From an uncultured Odoribacter sp. (GTDB lineage: Bacteria; Bacteroidota; Bacteroidia; Bacteroidales; Marinifilaceae), in NCBI GenBank assembly GCA_905193145.1, contig CAJJNP010000015.1:1-32412 (forward strand): a stretch of DNA of 32,412 bases, written 5' to 3'. Shown here in pieces: positions 24,548-32,340 of this stretch. Position numbers and translations under genes: made by a program. The notes under the pieces were generated by a model that had not been told where the DNA came from, searched no databases, and saw only the letters and a program-made list of their open reading frames with translations. Position 1 is the stretch's first letter. Each line of letters starts with the position of its first letter.

Positions 24548-25417
24548 TCAGCTCCTGTTTCTCCGGATATTAACCGGTGTATCACCGAGATTCCGCTTGC
24601 AGAAATCAGACAGGTAAGACTGGTTCGCAAATCCGCATTGTTCGGCAATCTCCGGTAAGGGAAGGTGTGTAGTCCTCAACAGTTTCAGCACCTGCTCGGC
24701 GCGTTTTTGCCGAAGCCACTGGGCTACCGGACAGTTAAACAATCTCAGGAATGTCCGGCGGAAGGTAACGGTGCTGTTTGCTCCGCATAGTTCCGCCAGT
24801 TCTTCTGCTGTCTTCGCTTCAGTATGGCATTCCATCACTTTCTGAATGAAAGAATGGTCGGTATGGATACCGAGAAGTTCTTCCGCTTGCAAAATGATTT
24901 TACGGTTGATATGTTCGTAGGAGGCATCGAGCAGTTTGAATGATACTTCAATGCCTTCTGCCGGCTTGGAAGTGGAAGGCATTCCGCATTGTATTCTCGC
25001 TTCGCGGAAGTAGTAGAGCATTCTGTGATAGATGGCTTCCAGATGTTCTTCACGATGCCTTTGCAGCAACCGGCATAAGGTCAGTAACTCTTCTACGCAG
25101 CAATAATGCGTGTACCATATTTGCAAACGCATGACATAGCGGGTGGATTCTGCTTCACCGGCTGTCATGAACAGCTCCAGCCATCTTTCAAAGTCCGGCT
25201 GTTCATGGGTGATCGCTTCGGGAAGCCCGTTCATCCATCCGGCAATCGTATTCATGAATTCCATGTCCGATGCAAAGGGGCGCAGTTGCCGCTCTCTTCT
25301 CTCCTCCGGCATATCCTTGGATATGGTCACACAAAGCATACGCAGACGTGCTTCCTGTGGGTCATCCGGTTGCAGGCATGAAAGGAGATAACCGCTTATT
25401 GAAAAGCCTTTGTCCAT
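24548..25417 (-). CDS. AraC-family transcriptional regulator
   Basis: A 289-residue cytoplasmic protein. The C-terminal third is an AraC/XylS DNA-binding domain with two helix-turn-helix units: KTAEELAELCGANSTVTFRRTF (about 202-223) and LPEIAEQCGFANQSYLSDFCKR (about 254-275). The first 190 residues look all-helical, are rich in His, Cys, Arg and Glu, and do not resemble a cupin or other standard AraC sensor domain. It lies inside the envelope-protein cluster, 12 bp after the TonB_C gene and 24 bp before the secreted-protein gene, so it probably controls this operon; that is inference from position. The signal it senses is unknown. Confidence 0.88.
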   Translation of the reverse strand: MDKGFSISGYLLSCLQPDDPQEARLRMLCVTISKDMPEERRERQLRPFASDMEFMNTIAGWMNGLPEAITHEQPDFERWLELFMTAGEAESTRYVMRLQIWYTHYCCVEELLTLCRLLQRHREEHLEAIYHRMLYYFREARIQCGMPSTSKPAEGIEVSFKLLDASYEHINRKIILQAEELLGIHTDHSFIQKVMECHTEAKTAEELAELCGANSTVTFRRTFLRLFNCPVAQWLRQKRAEQVLKLLRTTHLPLPEIAEQCGFANQSYLSDFCKRNLGDTPVNIRRNRS

Positions 25418-25429
25418 AGCAGGGAAAAT

Positions 25430-26563
25430 TTATCGGTTTTCAAACCTGAGGGCCACCGTCATGCGGAATGCCACGGGTTCTCCGTTCCGGGTGGCAGGTG
25501 TGAATTCGGGAAGCCGTTTGATGGCATCCAATGCTGCGACTTCCAGTTCGGACGATGTGGCCTTCCGGTTTTCCACCTTGGCATCCTTCGCTTTGCCGTC
25601 CTTTCCTACCGTGAACGATACGCTTACATTCCCTTCTGCATATCCCTGGTTTCCGAAACCGGCATTATAGGCCATCCAATGGCGCACGGCAAGCCTGAAA
25701 TCCGGGAATTTCGCGAACGGTCCTTCCTTGAACTTGGGAAGTTCCCCGTCCGGGATGTTCATATATCCCTTGATGGTGTCCGGGACAAGGTCTTCCTCCG
25801 TAAACAGCTCGCCGGTGTCGTATACGCCTGCTGCCGGATTGATTTCCATGCTCCGGACATCTGACGAGAGGTCATTGAAATTGCACCAGTTACCGACGCT
25901 GATGCAGTCGATGAACGGGTCATGTTTCGTCTTTGTCACCATCAGGCACACTTCATACCAGGTGTGTGGCTGGCTGCCTCCGCCGACAATTTCCCGTTCC
26001 CCCTTTTCGTTCTCTTCAAGGTAAATCACGGCATCCTTGTGCTCCGGATTCGGCTTGCGTACATATAGTTGGATAGTCCGGTCATTCACATGCCATCCAT
26101 AATTCCGAAGTCCGAAATACTCTTCTGTGACAAAGCATTGGGGGCCGTATTTTTCCGCCAGGGCATATAGCAGCGAATCCACTGCTGCCGCCCCGTCCAA
26201 CCTTCCCTGTGCCAGGATGCCGATCAGTTTTCCTGATTTGTCCGCCACCATGCCGGTATACGGGAATTCAAAGATCCCGAAGCGGGCAAGAACCTCTCCG
26301 TAGTTTGTTTCTATCGAGCTGTATTCATAAATGACCGCTTTTTTGCCTTTCCGGGTTTCGCATTTCACTTTTTCCTTTCCGAAATAGCGGGATGATTTGT
26401 CATAATCCTCGTCGTATGTCTTCGCTTTGGAATAATACTTGTCCACCTTCATTCCGAACACCACATTTTCCAAATCGTATGCACCCTCACCCCAGTATTG
26501 AGGCTGTGCGGCACTGATGCCGCAAAAGAAACTCAAGATTCCCATGATAAAAATAGTTTTCAT
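25430..26563 (-). CDS. Secreted protein with C-terminal TonB_C domain
   Basis: A 377-residue protein. The start at 26563 gives a signal peptide (MKTIFIMGILSFFCGISAAQ); a longer in-frame start adds 62 Arg-rich residues that read like the antisense of the neighbouring Gly/Ser-rich tail. The middle carries DKSGKLI (108-114), AEKYGPQ (136-142) and a WHVNDRTIQLYV strand (157-168), a module shared with the protein at 23825-24523. Residues 310-377 are a TonB_C domain: GNVSVSFTVGKDG, then LEVAALDAIKRLPEFTPA, NGEPV and VALRF. There is no Pro-rich spacer or retained membrane anchor, so it is not a standard TonB. It lies 35 bp after the TPM gene. Confidence 0.82.
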   Translation of the reverse strand: MKTIFIMGILSFFCGISAAQPQYWGEGAYDLENVVFGMKVDKYYSKAKTYDEDYDKSSRYFGKEKVKCETRKGKKAVIYEYSSIETNYGEVLARFGIFEFPYTGMVADKSGKLIGILAQGRLDGAAAVDSLLYALAEKYGPQCFVTEEYFGLRNYGWHVNDRTIQLYVRKPNPEHKDAVIYLEENEKGEREIVGGGSQPHTWYEVCLMVTKTKHDPFIDCISVGNWCNFNDLSSDVRSMEINPAAGVYDTGELFTEEDLVPDTIKGYMNIPDGELPKFKEGPFAKFPDFRLAVRHWMAYNAGFGNQGYAEGNVSVSFTVGKDGKAKDAKVENRKATSSELEVAALDAIKRLPEFTPATRNGEPVAFRMTVALRFENR

Positions 26564-26598
26564 GCTTTGCAATTTTTTATTAATATTGATATATTGTA

Positions 26599-27852
26599 TT
26601 AGAACCGGCTGGATGAACCTCCGCCTCCGGACGATCCTCCTCCGAAACTGCCTCCTCTGCCACCGCCTGAGCCTCCTGAACGTCTGGAAGAGGTGTTGAT
26701 TTTCGGTATTGTATAGCCTACCATGTATTCGGCATCGCAATGCATACATCGATGGCGAGCCTCCATCAGTCCTTCTGATGAAGTGGTGGCTTTAATAATA
26801 GTCCGATATTTTTCTTCCTTGTGCAGCGTCATTTGCCCGCAGGAGGGGCAGCATTCATAGCCTTCCTTTTCAAGCGGTATCCGGATTTTCATCTCTTCGC
26901 TGCAAGCGGAGCACCGGTAGATGCGGATGTATGCCGTCTCCAGTTCTGTTTCTTTGCGTTCGCTTTCAGTCAACCGTTTCGTATCTTTTATCAACTCGTG
27001 CAAAGGAATCTCCCGGAGGGTTTCCCGGTTGCATTTCGGGCATGTCCGGCTGCGCCTGAGGGTCTTTTGTTTCTGTATGCCGAAATACCAGCAGGCAATA
27101 CCCAGCATGGCGGGCCACACCGGTACCAGCCAGCACAGTCCGAGCAGGGTGCGTACAGTAAAGGGTTTTCGGGTCGCCAGTAAGGTCAGTGCGGCTTCCG
27201 TTCCTTCGTCTTTGGGTGTCATCCTGTGTACCGCCGATTTCCAGACAAGCCAGTTTATAAGTATCAGCATCAGGGCAAACACGATAAAGACCGGGGAAGG
27301 GGTGGTACGCCGGAACTTTTTTATCCATGCTTCCGGCGGCGCTGCCTGATAGTCACTTCCGTACAGAACTGCCGCCACCGCCTTGACACCTTCAAGCATT
27401 CCTGTATTCCAGTCATTTCCCCGAAGATGCGGCACCATGGTTTCCATCTGTATTCTTTTGCAAATGGCATCCGGCAATACTCCTTCCAGGCCATACCCGG
27501 TCTTGAAGGTGATATCCCGTATATCCCGGGTCAGCAGAATCAGCAGTCCGTTGTCATCTTCCGCTTTGCCGACACCCCACCGGTTGAACAGCGTAACAGC
27601 AAATTTATGCGGTTCCTCTTCTCCGATGCTGTTCAAGGCGACAACTGCCACTTCTATGGTCAGGGAGTCCTCCAGTTGTTGCAATATATCGTTGATTTTA
27701 TTCTTCGTTTCACTATCCAATATATGGTCAGGGTCGGATATCCAATTGTCCGCATCGTATGTCTTGGGGTTAGGTACATCATCGACCGTTCCCCATGCCA
27801 TCGGGCAGAAACCCACCAGAACGGCTATACAGATTATAAGTTTTCGTATCAT
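26599..27852 (-). CDS. TPM-domain (YgcG-like) protein with CxxC pairs and Gly/Ser tail
   Basis: A 417-residue protein: signal peptide (1-21), a TPM domain (about 32-165) with YDADNWISDPDHIL and WGVGKAEDDNGLLILL, membrane segments at about 187-204 and 236-257, then a Cys-rich part with CxxC at 271/274 and 314/317, CCPSC at 334-338 and CxxC at 369/372, and a Gly/Ser tail ending SSSRF. TPM proteins are linked to repair of photosystem II in plants and to envelope functions in bacteria, but their action is poorly known. With two membrane spans the CxxC part would share a side with the TPM domain, or the first span is the only one. It overlaps the upstream membrane-protein gene by 4 bp (ATGA). Confidence 0.88.
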   Translation of the reverse strand: MIRKLIICIAVLVGFCPMAWGTVDDVPNPKTYDADNWISDPDHILDSETKNKINDILQQLEDSLTIEVAVVALNSIGEEEPHKFAVTLFNRWGVGKAEDDNGLLILLTRDIRDITFKTGYGLEGVLPDAICKRIQMETMVPHLRGNDWNTGMLEGVKAVAAVLYGSDYQAAPPEAWIKKFRRTTPSPVFIVFALMLILINWLVWKSAVHRMTPKDEGTEAALTLLATRKPFTVRTLLGLCWLVPVWPAMLGIACWYFGIQKQKTLRRSRTCPKCNRETLREIPLHELIKDTKRLTESERKETELETAYIRIYRCSACSEEMKIRIPLEKEGYECCPSCGQMTLHKEEKYRTIIKATTSSEGLMEARHRCMHCDAEYMVGYTIPKINTSSRRSGGSGGGRGGSFGGGSSGGGGSSSRF

Positions 27853-28499
27853 ATAGTGCCTCCTTTCTCATGATTATTCATATCGACCGGTCTGAAAGAA
27901 CGTCTGCTGTCCTTTTCATCGTATTTTTTTAATTTCTCGCTGTTCATTTCCAACAGGTAAACGACGAATCCGGAAAATCCAAGCAGGCACATTACACTGA
28001 AAAATAAGAGCAGAAGCATCCAGCCCCAGCCGATATCGTCAAACATGGGTGAGGCAAACCTCATGCAGATAATATAGGCAAACCCAAATGCCGCAACCAA
28101 TATTCCCAATGCCATGATGGGAAACAGCAGGATTATTGCCAGTGTTTTCCATATCAGTTTGCAGAATTTGGGGTGACGGTCTGTGACAGCATAGCCGGCC
28201 AAAGAGCAAACGGTGGCAGATACCAGTATCATTATCAAACAGATAAATCCAGCCATCAGCCATTCCACAGGAGAAGCGGCTGCGAGCGACCCTCTGCTCT
28301 CTGCAAAGATATCGGTAAACAGTCCTTCATTGATGATAAGATGCCCCAGACTGAACAGTACGGTGGTCAGAGCAAATACAATCATGAAAATAACACCCGC
28401 TGCCAGACAGCCTAACGGCTCTTTGGAGCCCTGCTTTCTTCTCCGGATAATCAGTCCGGTTATCAGAATCTGTAGTACAATCAGGATATATCCTTCCAT
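27849..28499 (-). CDS. Polytopic membrane protein of unknown function
   Basis: A 216-residue protein with about five hydrophobic segments (near 3-18, 31-52, 79-102, 118-146 and 156-183) and a charged cytoplasm-like tail of about 30 residues ending in HEKGGTI. I recognise no family. Its stop codon overlaps the start of the TPM gene (ATGA), which points to coupled translation and a likely partnership in the membrane. It begins 8 bp after the stop of the TonB_C protein gene at 28508. Confidence 0.8.
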   Translation of the reverse strand: MEGYILIVLQILITGLIIRRRKQGSKEPLGCLAAGVIFMIVFALTTVLFSLGHLIINEGLFTDIFAESRGSLAAASPVEWLMAGFICLIMILVSATVCSLAGYAVTDRHPKFCKLIWKTLAIILLFPIMALGILVAAFGFAYIICMRFASPMFDDIGWGWMLLLLFFSVMCLLGFSGFVVYLLEMNSEKLKKYDEKDSRRSFRPVDMNNHEKGGTI

Positions 28500-28507
28500 A
28501 GGCTCGG

Positions 28508-30094
28508 TCAGTTAAAAATGACGGGAAGAGTAGCGACAAAGGAGATTGGTTTTCCCTTCCATTTTGCCGGGACATACTTTATGCCGTAGAGGCAGTCGCA
28601 GACCGCTTTTTCCAATAGCGGATGGGGGTCTCCGTATATTTTTACGTTGCTGGCAACGCCGTCGGTTCCGATGGTTATTTTCGCCGTCATTCTTCCTGTA
28701 ATTCCTTGCTCGACTGCCTCTTCCGGCTTCCTGAGCAATTGTGCCAAGATTATGTTCCATTCGTCCGGCATTCCTGTCTGCGGGTTGATGGGCTTGGCTG
28801 GCTGGAAATCAGGACTGAAATAATCCACTTCCTCCATTTCTTCCGGTTCGGTCTGCTTTGTATTGTCCGGTGATTTTTCTGTGCACAACCATTCGATAAG
28901 TTCGTTGCATCGCTCGCGGTTGATTATTAACCGGGATGCTTCGCCTTCCGATGGGGCAAATACGGTTATCTCGGCAATTTTCCGTCTCTTTTCGTCCGGC
29001 ATGTAGAGCAATAGACTATCCCCCTGCAAGGCTGTCCTGTAGTGTTTTCCCATCATTCCGGCAGCGTCTGTATCGTCATTTTCCTCTGAAGCTTCATCTT
29101 CCATAAAGTGTTTCAAGGTCTCTTCCAGGTTGTTCAGGTCGATGCCTTCTTCTTTCAACCACTCTTCAAACGTGATTTTCCTTGTACTATTTTTCAGAAT
29201 CTTGTCCAAATCTCCTGTTGTGGTTGTTGAAGAGGACGGCTCGTACCAGTTCCCGTCCCTGTGATAAAGGTAATCCATGCCTCTCAGTTTGTCGAGAGTC
29301 TCTGCGTCTGCGGAGATGATGAAGCCGTTGCTGTCAACCTTTTCTATGGAAAAAGTCTTGTTGCCCCAAGTCACCTGCACCGGTTTGTCTCCAAAATCCT
29401 TTATGGGTACTGTGATGCGGTCGTATTTCTCAGGCATATAGAAAGACAAGGAGATGTGTCCGCCTGCAATTTCCTGATAAGGGACAGTCAGCGGTATCTG
29501 CAATCCGAACCATATATTCAACATGTCTTTGTTTTGGGCATAGTCGCCGCCCTCAAGCAGATAGATATCTTCATCCGGGTGTATATAGACCGGTTTGCCC
29601 TGTTTATCCGCCAGATGAAGCTGCAAATCAGTCTCCAGGTCGAAGAAAAGTTCTTTGCAGAACCCCGTGAAGTTCCCGTTCTCATCCTCGTGATAATACT
29701 TTTCCCACAGGCCGGATCCTTGTCGACCACCGAAATATGAAGATACATCTTCGTCTTTGCCCCTTAGCATAAGGTTGAAAAAGATAGGAGAATCCTTGTT
29801 CGGCTCTATGAATGCCTTGTCAAAGCACATGAACAGTCTTGACAGGCTCTTTTTAAAGCTCTTGTGTTTGAATTTGTCCGCCCATTTTTCCCAAGGGAGC
29901 CTATCCTGTTTGAACTCTTGGCTTTCTGTCAATGAATCAAGTTCGCCGAATGCCGTTCCTGTCTCGAACTGATAGAGCACTTCAAGTTGCTTCATGGTCT
30001 CTTTTTTCTCTTCTTCTGTCATTTTCGTCTTGTTTTGTGCCCATGCTCCCAGTACGAGACATGCAAGCAGGACGGTTGATAATAATCTTTTCAT
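28508..30094 (-). CDS. Large secreted protein with C-terminal TonB_C-like domain
   Basis: A 528-residue protein. The start at 30094 gives MKRLLSTVLLACLVLGAWAQ, a clear cleavable signal; the longer in-frame start adds 25 residues and overlaps the upstream gene. Residues about 25-425 match no family I know; they include a Ser/Thr patch (SSSTTTTGD) and acidic stretches. Residues 430-528 are TonB_C-like: FQPAKP, LLRKPEEAVEQGITG, IGTDGVASNVKI, PHPLLEKAVCDCLY, VPAKWKGKPI and LPVIF. The domain is about 40% identical by eye to that of the protein at 30120-31793. No membrane anchor is present. The gap to its upstream neighbour is 25 bp. Confidence 0.82.
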   Translation of the reverse strand: MKRLLSTVLLACLVLGAWAQNKTKMTEEEKKETMKQLEVLYQFETGTAFGELDSLTESQEFKQDRLPWEKWADKFKHKSFKKSLSRLFMCFDKAFIEPNKDSPIFFNLMLRGKDEDVSSYFGGRQGSGLWEKYYHEDENGNFTGFCKELFFDLETDLQLHLADKQGKPVYIHPDEDIYLLEGGDYAQNKDMLNIWFGLQIPLTVPYQEIAGGHISLSFYMPEKYDRITVPIKDFGDKPVQVTWGNKTFSIEKVDSNGFIISADAETLDKLRGMDYLYHRDGNWYEPSSSTTTTGDLDKILKNSTRKITFEEWLKEEGIDLNNLEETLKHFMEDEASEENDDTDAAGMMGKHYRTALQGDSLLLYMPDEKRRKIAEITVFAPSEGEASRLIINRERCNELIEWLCTEKSPDNTKQTEPEEMEEVDYFSPDFQPAKPINPQTGMPDEWNIILAQLLRKPEEAVEQGITGRMTAKITIGTDGVASNVKIYGDPHPLLEKAVCDCLYGIKYVPAKWKGKPISFVATLPVIFN

Positions 30095-30119
30095 GGTGAA
30101 TGGTGATATTGTGTCTTCA

Positions 30120-31793
30120 TTAGAATAATACAGGAATAATGGCAACCGATGCAACGCATTTTCCGTCATATTTTGCCGGCATGAACCGCATGCGGTAGAT
30201 GCAATCCGTTACAGTTTCGCTCAAAGCCGGATGTGGTGAACTTGTAATTTCCACTTTGCTGACAGCACCATCGGCCTCAATTACCACCGTAGCCATTACT
30301 TTGCCCGTAATGTTCTGCCCGGCAACTTCTTGTGGGAGTGTAAGCATCTGCGACAGTTCGGCGCTCAACTCGCTTGGTCTGCCTGTATCGATTTGTAGCG
30401 GAATGGCAGGCTGGAATCCGTTTTCGGACAAGTCTATTGTCTCCGTATCTTTTTCATATAAATGCCAGTCAATGGCATTGCGCCCCTTGGTCAGTGTCCG
30501 GGCATATTCGACACCCATTTTCAAATGTCCCTCCAGATAATCCCTGAAACCTTCAAGCACCCGCTCCTTGTCAAGCCGCAATCCGCTGGCCGTTTGTTTT
30601 TCAGGAATATCCCACTCTGCACCGGCCCTGTATATTTCAACGGCATCCATTCCGCTCATAAAGACATAACCATAAACTACGTTTTGTCTGTATGCTTTGT
30701 TCAATTCTGCTTTGATGGCTTTGTTCATAAGACATATCGAGTCGCAGTCCTGACACAGAATCGCATTTTTGAAACGTTCCGTTATATCCATGGCACTCCT
30801 CAGTCCGTCTTCAAAAGCGGCCATGATGGCAGAACTGTTACCCCGGGAAAGCAGCATTGCATCAAACTCCTCTCTGTGGGCTTCTCCTATAAACCATTTA
30901 TATTCCATGATCCAGCCAGCCTGTGCTACGCCTACGGCATACGAAATCATATCATTAGGTGCCAGCAGGGCATTCCGTTCGTCGGGTGTAAGCTTCATGT
31001 TGTCTTTCAGTTTGCGGATTCCGTCCGGGACTGCAGGAGAATCAAATTTTGCAATTGCCGAAGCCAGGGCTTCCGATTGGGTGAGGTCATTGCTTGCTGT
31101 GGCGGTATCTATCCACTCTGGAAGAATAAGGGCATCGTCGGCATGCTCTTGGCACAGGAAATAGGGTCTGTTGTGATTTGCGATGTCGTAATAGCGTTTT
31201 TTCTCTTCATTGAAAAAAGAAAACCATTTATCAGATAAGGTGTAATAGTGCCGGGATATCTCATTTTCAGAAGCGATATGCTTCCTTACCTGTTTCAGCA
31301 CATCGGAAATTGCGGCATCGATATAATCCAGTTCCGGATAGGGATTTGTTGAGTATGCTCCCATAAGGGCTCCGTTGCGGAAGCAGATCCTTCCCATTCC
31401 GGTACTCTCTGCAATGCCCCGCAATTGTTTCCGGAGCGAGGAATAGTCTTTTAGAACGATTTCTTTCCAATGCTTTACGCCAAAGTCATAGCCGGCGTGG
31501 ATATACGGGGCATACTCTTTCCTGTAAGTTCTCACTTTGACGGATTTTCGGGCGAGCCTATCATAGGCGGTGGTATAGCATAAACTGTACACGATAGGAT
31601 CCAGTACATCAATTTTGTCTCCCGGTTGGGGGAATTGTACTTTGGGTGCCGCTTTCTTTTCAGTCGCCATATTCCATACCGTATCCTTTGTCACCTTTAT
31701 ATCAGGCTCCTCTTCGGTTATCCGGTTCGTATTCTGAGCTCCGGCTGACATTACCATGCCTGCAAACAAAGCTATGAATGCTAGTTTTTTCAT
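30120..31793 (-). CDS. Large secreted protein with C-terminal TonB_C-like domain
   Basis: A 557-residue protein beginning with a cleavable signal (MKKLAFIALFAGMVMSAGAQ). The mature N-terminal 430 residues look largely helical and match no family I know; a CQDCDSIC Cys cluster lies near the middle. Residues 460-557 form a TonB_C-like domain: FQPAIP, LTLPQEVAGQNITG, IEADGAVSKVEI, PHPALSETVTDCIY, MPAKYDGK and IPVLF. This C-terminus is paralogous to that of the next gene, but the N-terminal parts do not obviously align. It is the first gene of the cluster. No consensus promoter is visible in the 200 bp upstream. Confidence 0.82.
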   Translation of the reverse strand: MKKLAFIALFAGMVMSAGAQNTNRITEEEPDIKVTKDTVWNMATEKKAAPKVQFPQPGDKIDVLDPIVYSLCYTTAYDRLARKSVKVRTYRKEYAPYIHAGYDFGVKHWKEIVLKDYSSLRKQLRGIAESTGMGRICFRNGALMGAYSTNPYPELDYIDAAISDVLKQVRKHIASENEISRHYYTLSDKWFSFFNEEKKRYYDIANHNRPYFLCQEHADDALILPEWIDTATASNDLTQSEALASAIAKFDSPAVPDGIRKLKDNMKLTPDERNALLAPNDMISYAVGVAQAGWIMEYKWFIGEAHREEFDAMLLSRGNSSAIMAAFEDGLRSAMDITERFKNAILCQDCDSICLMNKAIKAELNKAYRQNVVYGYVFMSGMDAVEIYRAGAEWDIPEKQTASGLRLDKERVLEGFRDYLEGHLKMGVEYARTLTKGRNAIDWHLYEKDTETIDLSENGFQPAIPLQIDTGRPSELSAELSQMLTLPQEVAGQNITGKVMATVVIEADGAVSKVEITSSPHPALSETVTDCIYRMRFMPAKYDGKCVASVAIIPVLF

Positions 31794-32011
31794 ATCTGCT
31801 TCTTTTTTTACTTGTCGTAAAAGTAAATTTTTAATCCATATATTTTTTATGATTGCTGATAAGATTTACGGATTTCTGTTCACCGATTTGAACATTCAGC
31901 CATACAGAGCCTTGTGTGCATACGTTTTCATAACTGAAAATTACTTTTTTACCGTCCGGCTCCTAGTACGGATTGTTGGAAAAGAAAGTGTGGAGACGGT
32001 TCACTTATTCG

Positions 32012-32156
32012 TATTAGAGGTTCTGGTAAACCCGGAAGCAAATAAATAAAACAGTACCCCACACCTATATCGTATGTTGGTATAACACACAAATACAGAT
32101 GATGAATGTGACCGCTTTCCCTTGCTTCCATTGAAATGTACCAGATTTCTAATACA
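32012..32156. repeat. Imperfect inverted repeat pair
   Basis: The arm at 32012-32040 and the reverse complement of 32125-32156 share GTATTAGA, then TCTGGTA, then GGAAGC, in the same order and nearly the same spacing, about 84 bp apart. Three matched blocks in order make chance unlikely, but the arms are degenerate, so they may be decayed ends of a small mobile element or the arms of an RNA or DNA structure. Confidence 0.4.
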
Positions 32157-32253
32157 AGGTTTCAGTAAAACACTTTCATCTATTATGTCTGGTTGCAATA
32201 GCAACCGTGCAAATATAAATAATGTTTTTTACCGGAGCACATTTGGGGTACTG
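32053..32253. repeat. 10-bp perfect inverted repeat
   Basis: CAGTACCCCA (32053-32062) is the exact reverse complement of TGGGGTACTG (32244-32253). The match does not extend. It lies partly inside and partly outside the other inverted repeat. One 10-bp pair in about 550 bp is possible by chance. Confidence 0.3.
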
Positions 32254-32340
32254 ATATTTTTGACAAAAATAATGTAGAAAATGCATGAATGTCTTACGAT
32301 TTGAGAATAATTTATTGGATTGTTGGTCGGTAGATTCACT

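Larger units (their letters stand above)
31794..32340. other. AT-rich intergenic region without a convincing gene
   Basis: I see no supported gene in these 547 bp. Short open frames exist on both strands (about 60-100 codons) but look like chance. A minus-strand -7 match (TATATTTG, 32210-32217) has no -33 partner and would give a leader of about 410 nt to the gene starting at 31793. Imperfect inverted repeats occupy the middle. The region separates the GC-rich operon from a gene fragment at the window end. Confidence 0.6.

Noticed and set aside
26564..26749. A 62-residue N-terminal extension on the TonB_C protein at 25430-26563
   Set aside because: It would run into the 3' end of the TPM gene, is Arg-rich because it reads across the Gly/Ser tail region, and would bury the signal peptide.
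27226..27873. A plus-strand open frame of 215 codons opposite the TPM gene
   Set aside because: It lies wholly antisense to a gene with clear domains, is rich in Arg, His and Tyr from the reversed codons, has no recognisable motif, and is explained by the high GC of this block.
30462..31238. A plus-strand open frame of 258 codons opposite the first gene of the operon
   Set aside because: It is antisense to a gene with signal peptide and TonB_C domain, with no motif, no promoter and shadow-like composition.
31850..32049. A plus-strand small protein of about 66 residues in the intergenic gap
   Set aside because: There is no family resemblance, promoter or ribosome-binding support, and its end lies in the inverted-repeat arm.
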